Source: Enterobacteriaceae bacterium UBA7338 (GTDB lineage Bacteria > Pseudomonadota > Gammaproteobacteria > Enterobacterales > Enterobacteriaceae). From it: a DNA stretch of 64,000 bases. A model generated the notes under the pieces. The model saw only the letters and a program-made list of their open reading frames with translations. It was not told where the DNA came from and did no database searches. The stretch lies in NCBI GenBank assembly GCA_002480085.1, contig DKPJ01000012.1, forward strand, positions 1-64,000. Direction: 5' to 3'. Position 1 is the first letter of the stretch. Each line of letters opens with the position of its first letter. The position numbers and the translations under genes are program-made. Shown one piece after another: positions 44,032 through 53,045 of this stretch.

Positions 44032-45417
44032 TCAAGTATTCTCCTGGTGAGGCTTGCCGTCGGGATCGCCCCCCTGCCTCGCCAGCGTGCGGGCAAGGAT
44101 CGTGGAGTAGAGCGGCTTACCGCCTAAGAACTGTGCCAGTAGCGTGGCACCCAGGCAGGTAATAATCATTGGCAAAATGAGCTGATAATTGTCAGTCATT
44201 TCCAAAACCAGCACGATCCCGGTTAGCGGCGCGCGCACCGAGGCGGCCAGCAGCGCCCCCATCCCGGCGATGGCAAAGGTGCCCGCCTCGAGGTGATAGA
44301 GCGGAAATATCTCCGCGCAGGCCATGCCAAACGCCGTGCCCAGCAGCGTGCCCAGCGCCAGCATCGGGGCAAAGATGCCTCCCGGCGCGCCGGATGAGAA
44401 GCAGAGCAGCGTGGTAATCACCCGCGCAACGAAGATAAACAGCAGCATCCCGGCGGTGTAGTTGCCCGCGGCCGCAATGGGGATCAACGTAAAGCCACCC
44501 CCGGAGATCTCCGGCACGATCAGCCCCAGCACCCCGCACAGGCCGCCAATCGCCCCGCCAATCAGCACCCACTTGCCAATCTGTCCGCCGTGCAGGCGAC
44601 CAAAGAGATCCTGGGTACGCAGGATCAGCGTATTAAACAGCGGGCCGACGCAGCCAAAGATCATCCCCAGCACCAGGTAGAGCCAGAGGGTGTTGATCGG
44701 CGCATTGGTCAGTTTACCCACGTCGATTACCGCCGCCTCGCCGTTAAAGTAGCGAAACACGATGCTCGACATGATCACGCCGGTAAAGACCGCCTTAATC
44801 GAGATGAGGTTGTAGCGAAACTGCGGGCGCATCTCCTCAATGATAAACAGGATCCCGGCCAGCGGGGCGTTGAAGGCCGCCGACAGCCCCGCCGCCGCGC
44901 CGGTTGCCAGCAGGGTGTGCCGCGCCTCCGTGCCGCGCATGCGGAAGATATCCAGCACCATACGGCCAACGTTGCCCCCGAGCTGCACCGTCGGCCCTTC
45001 ACGCCCGAGCACCATGCCCGCTCCCAGCGTACCCATCCCGCCGATGAACTTTACCGGCAGGACGCGCCACCAGCGTACCGGACGCAGCTCCTCCAGCGCA
45101 CCCTCGATCTCCGGGATCCCCGAGCCGCCCGCCTCCGGGGCGAAGCGGCGCACCAGAAAGTAGCCGACCATCGCCAGCAGCGCCGAGAGCACAAAGGCCA
45201 GGGGCCACATCAGCCATGGGGCATCGTTAGCGAACTGCGCCACCGTGCCGATACGCCAGAGGCTGACCGCGTTAACCGCCTTTTCAAAGGCAACGCCGAC
45301 GCCGCCTGCCAGGGTGCCTACCAGCGCAGCCATCACCAGGATCGCCACCGGCGTCTTATCCCGCCGCAGCAGACGGAGGATCCGCCGCGTTCTCATCGCA
45401 TTGGTTTTTATTTTCAT
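44032..45417 (-). CDS. clcA: H+/Cl- exchange transporter ClcA
   Basis: CLC antiporter (2 Cl- : 1 H+) of the inner membrane that helps extreme acid resistance. Selectivity-filter motifs GSGIPE, GREGPTV (gating Glu, 148 in E. coli), GGIFAPML and the late Tyr in KPLYSTIL are all present. Eighteen helices expected. The start is uncertain: ATG 45417 (MKIKTNAM...) best matches relatives and gives 461 aa; ATG 45438 would give 468, and neither has a clear Shine-Dalgarno. E. coli ClcA is 473 aa. Divergent from hemL. Confidence 0.94.
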   Translation of the reverse strand: MKIKTNAMRTRRILRLLRRDKTPVAILVMAALVGTLAGGVGVAFEKAVNAVSLWRIGTVAQFANDAPWLMWPLAFVLSALLAMVGYFLVRRFAPEAGGSGIPEIEGALEELRPVRWWRVLPVKFIGGMGTLGAGMVLGREGPTVQLGGNVGRMVLDIFRMRGTEARHTLLATGAAAGLSAAFNAPLAGILFIIEEMRPQFRYNLISIKAVFTGVIMSSIVFRYFNGEAAVIDVGKLTNAPINTLWLYLVLGMIFGCVGPLFNTLILRTQDLFGRLHGGQIGKWVLIGGAIGGLCGVLGLIVPEISGGGFTLIPIAAAGNYTAGMLLFIFVARVITTLLCFSSGAPGGIFAPMLALGTLLGTAFGMACAEIFPLYHLEAGTFAIAGMGALLAASVRAPLTGIVLVLEMTDNYQLILPMIITCLGATLLAQFLGGKPLYSTILARTLARQGGDPDGKPHQENT

Positions 45418-45538
45418 GGCCGAGAGTGAATTAATCATACAATTAGGACCGGTAGTTTACCTGGACGATCCTTTTATAACAAACGCGGAATACCTTAGAA
45501 TAGTCCTCTTATCTTCTCTACCAACCAGGAACGAATCC

Positions 45539-46819
45539 ATGAGTAAGTCTGAAAACCTCTACAGCGCGGCACGCGAGCTTATCCCCGGCGGCGTTAACTC
45601 GCCGGTCCGCGCCTTTAGCGGCGTCGGCGGCACGCCGCTGTTTATTGAGCGCGCTGACGGAGCTTACCTCTACGATGCGGACGGTAAAGCCTACATCGAC
45701 TACGTTGGCTCCTGGGGTCCAATGGTGTTGGGTCACAACCATCCGGCGATCCGCAACGCGGTGATCGAAGCGGCGGAGCGTGGCCTGAGCTTTGGCGCGC
45801 CTACCGAGATGGAAGTGAAGATGGCGGCGCTGGTGACCGAGCTGGTCCCGACCATGGATATGGTGCGGATGGTGAACTCCGGTACCGAGGCGACCATGAG
45901 CGCAATCCGCCTGGCGCGTGGCTTTACCGGCCGCGACAAGATTATCAAGTTCGAGGGCTGCTACCACGGCCACGCCGACTGCCTGCTGGTGAAAGCGGGC
46001 TCCGGCGCGCTCACCCTCGGCCAGCCGAACTCGCCGGGCGTACCGGCAGATTTCGCGAAGCACACCCTGACCTGCACCTATAACGATCTCGCCTCGGTGC
46101 GCGAAGCCTTTGAGCAGTATCCGGAAGAGATCGCCTGCATCATCGTCGAGCCGGTAGCGGGCAACATGAACTGCGTCCCGCCGCAGCCGCAATTCCTGCC
46201 GGGCCTGCGCGCGCTGTGCGATGAGTTTGGCGCGCTGCTGATCATCGACGAGGTGATGACCGGCTTCCGCGTCGCCCTGGCGGGTGCCCAGGCGCACTAC
46301 AACGTGGTGCCGGACCTGACCTGCCTCGGCAAAATTATCGGCGGCGGGATGCCGGTAGGCGCGTTTGGCGGCCGCCGCGACGTGATGGACGCCCTTGCGC
46401 CGACCGGGCCGGTCTACCAGGCGGGAACCCTCTCCGGTAACCCGATTGCGATGGCGGCGGGCTACGCCTGCTTAACTGAAGTGGCCCAGCCGGGCGTGCA
46501 TGAAACCCTGACGGATCTGACCACCCGCCTGGCCAACGGCCTGCTGGACGCAGCGCAGGAAGCCGGGATCCCGCTGGTGGTGAACCACGTCGGCGGCATG
46601 TTCGGCATCTTCTTTACCGATGCCGAGAGCGTGACCTGCTATCAGGACGTGGTGAAGTGCGACGTGGAACGTTTCAAGCGCTTCTTCCACCTGATGCTGG
46701 ACGAGGGCGTCTACCTGGCGCCGTCGGCGTTTGAAGCGGGCTTTATGTCCATTGCCCACAGCGACGAGGATATCAATAAAACCCTCGACGCCGCGCGCAA
46801 GGCGTTTGCCCAGCTGTAA
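45539..46819 (+). CDS. hemL: glutamate-1-semialdehyde 2,1-aminomutase
   Basis: PLP/PMP enzyme making 5-aminolevulinate, the entry to haem and sirohaem. The PLP lysine is in TCLGKIIGGGMPVG (Lys265), with the Asp in IIDEVMTGF. From ATG 45539 the product is 426 aa, equal to E. coli. The open frame runs 98 codons further upstream, overlapping clcA in antisense, but that part has no family similarity. CAGGAACG precedes the ATG. Confidence 0.98.
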   Translation: MSKSENLYSAARELIPGGVNSPVRAFSGVGGTPLFIERADGAYLYDADGKAYIDYVGSWGPMVLGHNHPAIRNAVIEAAERGLSFGAPTEMEVKMAALVTELVPTMDMVRMVNSGTEATMSAIRLARGFTGRDKIIKFEGCYHGHADCLLVKAGSGALTLGQPNSPGVPADFAKHTLTCTYNDLASVREAFEQYPEEIACIIVEPVAGNMNCVPPQPQFLPGLRALCDEFGALLIIDEVMTGFRVALAGAQAHYNVVPDLTCLGKIIGGGMPVGAFGGRRDVMDALAPTGPVYQAGTLSGNPIAMAAGYACLTEVAQPGVHETLTDLTTRLANGLLDAAQEAGIPLVVNHVGGMFGIFFTDAESVTCYQDVVKCDVERFKRFFHLMLDEGVYLAPSAFEAGFMSIAHSDEDINKTLDAARKAFAQL

Positions 46820-46829
46820 GCCGTTGATT

Positions 46830-46897
46830 GCCGGGCGGCACTGCGTTTGCCCGGCCTACGGATCCTGTAGCCCCGGTAAGCGCAGCGCCACCGGGGA
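46830..46897. repeat. BIME between hemL and fhuB
   Basis: Unit 1 (46830-46859): GCCGGGCGGCACTGCGTTTGCCCGGCCTAC. Unit 2 (46867-46897): GTAGCCCCGGTAAGCGCAGCGCCACCGGGG, inverted. Located between convergent hemL and fhuB. Confidence 0.85.
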
Positions 46898-46900
46898 GAA

Positions 46901-48883
46901 TTACCGGCTCTGCTTACGCAGAAGGTAGATAAAGTACGGCGCGCCGATAAAGGTCGAGAGCAGTCCGGCGGGGATCTGATACGGGAACATCACCATCCGT
47001 CCGCACCAGTCGGCAAACACCAGCATCACCCCACCGATTAACCCCGAGATCACCATGTGCGGCACCGTCCGCCGGAAGCCCATCATCCGCGCAATGTGCG
47101 GAGCCATCAGGCCGATAAAGCTCAGCGGGCCAATGGTCATGGTAGCCGTGGCGGTCAGGCAGGCGGCCAGCAGCAGCAGCCCGATGCGCGACGGCGTCAG
47201 GGCCATCCCCACCGCCCGGGCAGTATCGCCACCCAGCGGCAAAATAGTCAGCCAGCGGCGGCAGAGCGGCACGAGCGCCAGCAGTATTACCATCACGATA
47301 GCCGAGCGAACCACCTGCTCGCCGGTGGCGTTATAGGTCGAGCCGGAGATCCAGGTGAGGATCTGCGCCATGCGCGGATCGCCGCTGGCCTGCAGCATCA
47401 TCAGCAGCATGGTAAAGGCAGTGCTGAGGGCCATCCCGGCTAATAGCATCCGGTGCGGGGAGAAGCCGCCCCGCCCTGCCGCGATCAGAATAATCAGTAG
47501 GGTCACCGCCGCCCCGAGGCTCCCGGCTGGCAGCAGCCAGCCAAAGGCGTTCCCCGGCACAAAGAAGAGCATCAGCACGATACCAAAGGCCGCGCCAGAG
47601 CTGATCCCCAGCACTTCCGGACTGGCCATTGGGTTACCGGTCAGGCGCTGAATAATGCAGCCCGCCACCGCCAGCATCACGCCCGCCACCAGCGCTGCCA
47701 TGATGCGCGGCCAGCGCCACTGCGCCAGCGCGTCCAGCATCTCACCGCTGGCCCAGTGCCAGCCTTGGGCATCGCGGCCCAGCGCCAGAGCAGCCATCAC
47801 CGCTAATAGCAGCACGATAATGCCGCCCAGCGCCCAGCGCGGCAGATAATGCCGCTCAGTGGGAACATTGTCCCCGGCGTTCATCTCCGGAGCGCTCATG
47901 CTCTTCAGGCGCGGCAGCAGCCACAGCAGCAGCGGCGCGCCAATCAGCGCCGTCACCGAGCCGGTGGAGACCTCCATCCAGACGCGGGTCAGCCAAAGGA
48001 TCACCTGATCCGACAGCCAGAGGATCAGCGCCCCAATCAGCGGAGCCAGCAGCAGACGGGAGAGCAGCCGACGCGCCCCCAGCATCTTCGCCAGCAGCGG
48101 GGCAAACAGGCCGATAAAGCCGATGATCCCCACCGCGTTAACCAGCAGCGCGCTGAGGACAATCGCCAGCAGCAGCGCCCCCAGCCGGGCCAGCGACAGC
48201 GCCAGGCCCAGGTTACGCGCCACGCCGTCATCCAGCCCCATCAGGGTCAGGGGGCGCAGCAGTAAGAGGGTCAGCATCGCCCCGCCCAGCAGCTGTGGCC
48301 AGAGACGCTCAACCCCGCTCCAGCTGGTCTGAGTCAGGGTGCCGGTGCTCCACATAAACATGCTTTGCAGCTGCTCGTGATGGAAAAGCACCAGCAGCTG
48401 GTTCACCGCCCCGCAGTAGAGGCTCACCACCAGCCCGGCAAGGATCAGCGTTACCGGCGACAGACGTTTGCCCCAGGCGACGCCAAAGACCAGCGCCCCC
48501 ACGGCGCAGGCCCCAATTAACGCGGCAAACTGCGCGGCCGCCACGCCGGGGATTGCCCACAGGGTGGTGACGGTAATGCCCAGCTGCGCGCCGGTCGAGA
48601 CGCCCAGAGTGGTCGGCTCCGCCAGCGGATTACGCAATACCTGCTGGAACAGCACGCCCACCAGCCCCAGTCCCGCCCCCACCAGCAGGGAGATCGCCAG
48701 CCGGGGAAGCAGGCTATAGTGAAAAATCATCTGGCTGATGGCATCCACGTCCGGATGCCAGATCGCCTGCGACCACTGGCCACGCGGCAGCGCCTGGGAG
48801 AGATTCACCCAGGTCAGCCAGGCGGCGGCGATAAACAGGATCGCCAGCAGCAGGGCGGGAAGCGGCGCGATACGCTTGCTCAT
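46901..48883 (-). CDS. fhuB: ferric hydroxamate ABC transporter permease
   Basis: Inner-membrane permease for ferrichrome and other Fe3+-hydroxamates. It is a fused tandem of two FecCD-type halves (about 1-330 and 335-660), each of about ten helices; each half carries its own GLMAPH/GLFAPL coupling region (IGFIGLFAPLLAKML; LSFIGLMAPHIARMM). 660 aa, equal to E. coli. Its ATG overlaps the fhuD stop by 4 bp. Confidence 0.97.
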   Translation of the reverse strand: MSKRIAPLPALLLAILFIAAAWLTWVNLSQALPRGQWSQAIWHPDVDAISQMIFHYSLLPRLAISLLVGAGLGLVGVLFQQVLRNPLAEPTTLGVSTGAQLGITVTTLWAIPGVAAAQFAALIGACAVGALVFGVAWGKRLSPVTLILAGLVVSLYCGAVNQLLVLFHHEQLQSMFMWSTGTLTQTSWSGVERLWPQLLGGAMLTLLLLRPLTLMGLDDGVARNLGLALSLARLGALLLAIVLSALLVNAVGIIGFIGLFAPLLAKMLGARRLLSRLLLAPLIGALILWLSDQVILWLTRVWMEVSTGSVTALIGAPLLLWLLPRLKSMSAPEMNAGDNVPTERHYLPRWALGGIIVLLLAVMAALALGRDAQGWHWASGEMLDALAQWRWPRIMAALVAGVMLAVAGCIIQRLTGNPMASPEVLGISSGAAFGIVLMLFFVPGNAFGWLLPAGSLGAAVTLLIILIAAGRGGFSPHRMLLAGMALSTAFTMLLMMLQASGDPRMAQILTWISGSTYNATGEQVVRSAIVMVILLALVPLCRRWLTILPLGGDTARAVGMALTPSRIGLLLLAACLTATATMTIGPLSFIGLMAPHIARMMGFRRTVPHMVISGLIGGVMLVFADWCGRMVMFPYQIPAGLLSTFIGAPYFIYLLRKQSR

Positions 48884-49770
48884 GCTTTCCCTCCCAGGGC
48901 GTTATCCAGAACGCGGACAAAGTGCATCACCGACAGCGTCGCGCCGTAGAACCAGACCGCCGGCACGCGCTGGAAGCGGCCCGCCCGGACAAAGGGCATC
49001 GCCTGCCATAGAGGCGTCGCCATCAGACGCTGCATATCCTGCTCGTTACCGTGATCGAAGCAGATCACGTCCGCGTCCTTATAGACCGCCAGCCGGTCAA
49101 TGCTCACCGTCGTGCTGCCCCAGAAGGTGGTCTCCCCCTGCCAGGCGTTGCGGATGCCAAACTCATCCAGCGTCTCCTGGAACAGGCAGTTCGAGGCAAA
49201 GACCAGCATATGCTGCGCGTCAAGCAGGGTGACCATCAGCAGCGGCCTGTCGCCGCGCCGGGCAAAGCGCGGCTTCATGGCGGCGATAAAGGCGTCAAAA
49301 TGATCGAGATGCTTGCTGGCAGCGGACTCGAGGTTGAGCAGCTGGGCCATCTCATTCATCGAGTTGCGCGCCATGGTCAGCGGCTTTTTGCCGTCGCTGA
49401 AGTTAAAGCCCCGGCCAGGGGCAATTCGCGCCAGCACCTCCGCCGACGGGCCGTAGCCTGCCGACCAGACCAAATACGAAGGCTTCATCTGGGTGAGCAG
49501 CTCAAGATTAGGTTCGGTCCGCAGCCCGACGTCGATTGTCGAGGCTGGCAGCTTAGGTTCGTTGACCCAGGTGTTGTAACTATTCACATCGGCAACGCCG
49601 TAGGGGGCCACGCCCATCGCCAGCAGCAGCTCCACTGGCAGCCACTCCAGCGCCACGATGCGGTTGATATCGAAAGAGGCCGCACGCACGGTACCCGCCT
49701 GCCAGAGCAGCGGCGAGAGGGCCATCGCGGTTAGCAGACGGCGGCGGCTAATCATCGGTAAGCCCGCCAT
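48880..49770 (-). CDS. fhuD: ferric hydroxamate-binding periplasmic protein
   Basis: Binds ferrichrome-type siderophores in the periplasm and hands them to FhuBC. The N-terminus (ISRRRLLTAMALSPLLWQ) is a twin-arginine type signal, cleaved about residue 30. Class III bilobal fold with a long connecting helix. 296 aa, equal to E. coli. Overlaps fhuC by 1 bp (TGATG) and fhuB by 4 bp, so fhuCDB is tightly coupled. Confidence 0.96.
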   Translation of the reverse strand: MAGLPMISRRRLLTAMALSPLLWQAGTVRAASFDINRIVALEWLPVELLLAMGVAPYGVADVNSYNTWVNEPKLPASTIDVGLRTEPNLELLTQMKPSYLVWSAGYGPSAEVLARIAPGRGFNFSDGKKPLTMARNSMNEMAQLLNLESAASKHLDHFDAFIAAMKPRFARRGDRPLLMVTLLDAQHMLVFASNCLFQETLDEFGIRNAWQGETTFWGSTTVSIDRLAVYKDADVICFDHGNEQDMQRLMATPLWQAMPFVRAGRFQRVPAVWFYGATLSVMHFVRVLDNALGGKA

Positions 49771-50567
49771 CAGTAGACAAAGCTCACCGGTGCCGCCCCT
49801 GCCGGGTGGGGCAGAATGCCCATCGGAATACCGTAGATCTGCTCCAGGGTCTGGGCCTGCATCAGCGACTCTGGCGTTCCCTCCGCAATTTTCTCTCCGC
49901 CGCGCAGCGCCACCAGATAGTCGCAGTAGCGTGCCGCCATATTGATATCGTGCAGAACGGCGATCACCGTTAGCCCACGCTGCTGGCTCAGGCGATGGAT
50001 CAGCGCCAGGACATCGACCTGATGGGCAATATCCAGCGCCGAGGTCGGCTCATCCAGCAGCAGGCAGCGGCTATCCTGCGCCACCAGCATGGCGATCCAC
50101 GCCCGCTGCCGCTCGCCGCCGGAGAGGCTGTCCACCAGCCGGTGCGCCAGCGGTTTCAGCCCCACGAGGCCAATCGCCTCCTCTACCTTCTCCCGGTCAG
50201 CCACGCCAAAACGCCCCAGCGCCCCGTGCCACGGGTAGCGCCCAATCGCCACCAGCTCGCGCACCGTCATCCCCTCCGCCTGCGGCAGCTGCTGCGGCAG
50301 GTAGGCGACCCGGCGGGCAAAGGCTTTGCTGTTCCAGCTCGCCAGCGGCTGACCGTCCAGCAGGATATCGCCCTCGGACGGTGGCTGATGACGGCCCAGC
50401 ATCTTCAGCAGCGTGGATTTACCCGAGCCGTTGTGGCCGATAAGGCCAGTGACCTTGCCCGCCGGGAAGGTGAGCGACAGCGGATGCAGCAGCGTGCGCC
50501 CAGGCACATGAAAGGAGACGTCAGAGAGCTGAAAGGTGGTATCGGGAAGCGTATTGTTTTCCTGCAT
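49770..50567 (-). CDS. fhuC: ferric hydroxamate ABC transporter ATPase
   Basis: ATPase energising FhuB. Walker A GHNGSGKST (about residues 39-47), signature LSGGERQRAWIAM and Walker B LLLDEPTSALD are intact. 265 aa, equal to E. coli. Separated from fhuA by 56 bp that contain a terminator hairpin. Confidence 0.97.
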   Translation of the reverse strand: MQENNTLPDTTFQLSDVSFHVPGRTLLHPLSLTFPAGKVTGLIGHNGSGKSTLLKMLGRHQPPSEGDILLDGQPLASWNSKAFARRVAYLPQQLPQAEGMTVRELVAIGRYPWHGALGRFGVADREKVEEAIGLVGLKPLAHRLVDSLSGGERQRAWIAMLVAQDSRCLLLDEPTSALDIAHQVDVLALIHRLSQQRGLTVIAVLHDINMAARYCDYLVALRGGEKIAEGTPESLMQAQTLEQIYGIPMGILPHPAGAAPVSFVY

Positions 50568-50583
50568 GGGACCAACTTATCAA

Positions 50584-50610
50584 TAAAAAGGGCACGCTAA
50601 GCCGTGCCCT
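50584..50610 (-). terminator. attenuator between fhuA and fhuCDB
   Basis: Minus strand AGGGCACG (50603-50610), loop gcttag, CGTGCCCT (50589-50596), then TTTTT (50584-50588). A strong 8-bp stem and U-tract 13 bp after the fhuA stop. It would make the abundant receptor in excess over the transporter. Confidence 0.85.
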
Positions 50611-50623
50611 GAAAAGGAGGAGA

Positions 50624-52813
50624 TTAGAAGCGGAAGGTGGCGGTGGCAACCACCTGGCGATCCGCGCCCCAGTAGCACGCGTAGTCGCGGTAGCAGCTGG
50701 AGACGTATTCGCGATTGAACAGGTTATTGACCTTCACGCCCACGGAGGAGCCAGCCATGCCGATGCGCGCCAGATCGTATTTCACCGTGGCGTCCACCAG
50801 TGTGTAGCTGCCAACGTTGAAGGTGCCGTTGACGTTATCCCCGGTGGTGTAGAAGCTGGAGGTATCGCCCACGTAGCGCGCACCCGCACCCAGCGTCAGG
50901 CCGCTCAGCGCCGTCTCGTGGAAGGTGTAATCCGCCCACAGGGAGGCCATGTTACGCGGCACTTCTACCGGGCGTTTGCCCTCGTAGAGGGTATCATCGG
51001 TGTACTCGGCGTCGGTATAGCTATAGGCCGCGGTCAGGTTGATATTGCTGGTCAGGGCCGCTTTCGCTTCCAGCTCCAGGCCGCGAGAGCGAATTTCGCC
51101 GCCCTGCACGCTGAAGGCGCTATCAGACGGATCCGCCGTCAGGTTGTTGTCTTTGGTCAGCTGGAATACCGCCGCCGTAACGGTGATCGGCAGATCCTTC
51201 GGCACATACTTCACGCCCGCTTCATACTGCTTGCCGCGTGACGGATCGAACGGTTTACCCTGCTTGGTTGCACCGGAGACCGGCTCGAAGGATTCGCTGT
51301 AGCTGAAGTACGGCGCAACGCCGTTATCAAACACATAGTTTAACCCGCCGCGCCAGGTGAACTGCTGGTCGTTGATCTCGCTCAGCGAGCTGGTGGAGCG
51401 GGTATAGGTCGAGGTCTTCGCAAAGTCGTAGCGACCGCCGAGGGTCAGCACCCAGTGGTTCCACTCGGCCTGGTCCTGCGCGTACAGCCCGGTCTGCTCC
51501 TGACGGTTGATCACCGCATACGGGAAGTTAACGTTGACGTTGGCGTTGCCGTACTGCGGATTGACCATGTCCAGCGGATTGGCCGAGCCGTAGTCCGCGT
51601 TGATGTCGTTGCGCATGCGCAGGTAGTCAACGCCGGTCAGCAGGGTGTGATCCACCGCGCCGGTAGCAAAGGCGGATTGCAGCTGGGTATCAACGGTGAA
51701 GGAGTTCAGATCTTCATCGGAGCGTACGAAGGCGCGGTTAATCTGCGTCGGGGCCGTGAAGCCGTTGCCGTAGACCGAGGTGTAGAGCGTATGCAGACGG
51801 GTATAGCGCAGGTTCTGGCGCACCGTAAAGGTGTCATCGAAGGCGTGCGCGAAGCTGTAGCCGATCTGCTGCTGGCGGCGGGACATGCGGTTGTCCTGCT
51901 CGCCTTCGTTGAAGTCGGTATCCAGCTTGTGGGAGTTACCGTTGGCGTCGGTGTACGGCACCACGGTGCCCACGCGCGGCAGCCAGCCGTAGTAGCCCGC
52001 ATCCGGATCGCTCTGGAAGTTGCTCAGGAAGGTGAAGTCGGTTTTGTCATCCGGACGCCAGCTAAAGGCGGGCGCGATGGCGTAACGGGTCGATTTAACC
52101 ATGGTCTGCTGGGCATCTTCGCTGCGGCCCAGGCCGGTCAGGCGGTAGGAGAACACGCCGTCGTCGTCAATGGCATCGCTAAAGTCGAAGCCGGTCTGGT
52201 AAAGATTATCGGTCCCCATCTGGAACTGAACCTCTTTCAGCGGCTCGGTGGTCGGACGCTTGCTGACCATAGAGATGATGCCGCCTGGGTTGCTCTTACC
52301 GTAGAGCACCGAGGTCGGGCCGCGCATCAGCTCGATGCGCTCAAGGAAATAGGGATCCATAGAGGATTCAGAGTAGTTATCACCCTGAAGTTTTAAGCCG
52401 TCGAGATACTGATTAGTGTTCGCGCCGGTAGAGGCGGTAAAGCCACGGATAGAGATGACGTCGAGCGTTTCAGAGCTGCCGCGGGTAGCGAAAACGCCCG
52501 GCGTATAGTTCAGCGCCTCTTTCACCGTGGAGGGATCTTTCATATCCATCTCTTCGCGGGTGACCACGGAGATAGACTGCGGCGTTTTCTCGATGGGGGT
52601 ATCGGTTTTGGTCGCCGTCGCCGTGCGTTTGGCGGCGATGGTCGGTGCCGGGCCCCAGGCACTCTCCTGCTCAGCGGCAGCGGTGGTAACGGTGATGGTA
52701 TCTTCAGGGGCTGCCTGTGCGGCAAAGGAGATGCTGCCTACCGCAGTGGCAACCACCACGGCAATTTTACGCAGCGAAAGGTTGACCGGCTGAGCAGTTT
52801 CAGAACGCGCCAT
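50624..52813 (-). CDS. fhuA: TonB-dependent ferrichrome outer membrane receptor
   Basis: Imports ferrichrome and, in E. coli, serves as receptor for phages T1, T5 and phi80 and colicin M. Signal peptide to AQA (about residue 34), TonB box DTITVTT (about 38-44), plug domain to about 190, then a 22-strand barrel ending in aromatic TATFRF. It is 729 aa against 747 in E. coli; the loss is concentrated in extracellular loop 4, where the first disulfide pair is missing. The C-terminal cysteine pair (SCYRDYACYW) is kept. Confidence 0.96.
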   Translation of the reverse strand: MARSETAQPVNLSLRKIAVVVATAVGSISFAAQAAPEDTITVTTAAAEQESAWGPAPTIAAKRTATATKTDTPIEKTPQSISVVTREEMDMKDPSTVKEALNYTPGVFATRGSSETLDVISIRGFTASTGANTNQYLDGLKLQGDNYSESSMDPYFLERIELMRGPTSVLYGKSNPGGIISMVSKRPTTEPLKEVQFQMGTDNLYQTGFDFSDAIDDDGVFSYRLTGLGRSEDAQQTMVKSTRYAIAPAFSWRPDDKTDFTFLSNFQSDPDAGYYGWLPRVGTVVPYTDANGNSHKLDTDFNEGEQDNRMSRRQQQIGYSFAHAFDDTFTVRQNLRYTRLHTLYTSVYGNGFTAPTQINRAFVRSDEDLNSFTVDTQLQSAFATGAVDHTLLTGVDYLRMRNDINADYGSANPLDMVNPQYGNANVNVNFPYAVINRQEQTGLYAQDQAEWNHWVLTLGGRYDFAKTSTYTRSTSSLSEINDQQFTWRGGLNYVFDNGVAPYFSYSESFEPVSGATKQGKPFDPSRGKQYEAGVKYVPKDLPITVTAAVFQLTKDNNLTADPSDSAFSVQGGEIRSRGLELEAKAALTSNINLTAAYSYTDAEYTDDTLYEGKRPVEVPRNMASLWADYTFHETALSGLTLGAGARYVGDTSSFYTTGDNVNGTFNVGSYTLVDATVKYDLARIGMAGSSVGVKVNNLFNREYVSSCYRDYACYWGADRQVVATATFRF

Positions 52814-52847
52814 GGTGCTTCTCTCTGGATAATGGAATGATAACGTA

Positions 52848-52866
52848 AACGATAATTATTATTATG
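52848..52866 (-). promoter_or_regulatory. Fur-box-like operator upstream of fhuA
   Basis: The minus-strand CATAATAATAATTATCGTT matches 13 of 19 positions of the Fur consensus (GATAATGATAATCATTATC), and overlapping GATAAT-like hexamers continue to 52835. It lies about 35-55 bp before the fhuA ATG. Iron repression by Fur of fhuACDB is established in E. coli. Confidence 0.75.
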
Positions 52867-53003
52867 ACCACAGCATAATATGCCAGGCCCCTCAGAGATA
52901 GCAAGAAGTATGCGCCCCTACGACAATTAAGGGATTAAGGAATAACCAGACGGATAACAGGGTGTTACAGAAGGGTTAAATGAGGTTAAAACGGGTGAAT
53001 TGT

Positions 53004-53036
53004 ACGCCGGGCGAACATCGCGCCGCCCGGCGTTTT
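53004..53036. repeat. REP-like palindrome after mrcB
   Basis: ACGCCGGGCG (53004-53013) pairs with CGCCCGGCGT (53023-53032), with the interior aacatcgcg; TTTTT follows on the plus strand only. It sits 10 bp downstream of the mrcB stop on the minus strand, so it is more likely a 3' mRNA-stabilising REP than an intrinsic terminator. Confidence 0.65.
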
Positions 53037-53045
53037 TACTACAAC

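Noticed and set aside
45245..45538. 98-codon upstream extension of hemL
   Set aside because: Overlaps clcA in antisense, lacks similarity to the aminomutase N-terminus, and the ATG at 45539 gives the exact family length.
51455..52396. 313-codon plus-strand frame antisense to fhuA
   Set aside because: Valine/glycine-rich mirror of the beta-barrel codons; no independent evidence of coding.
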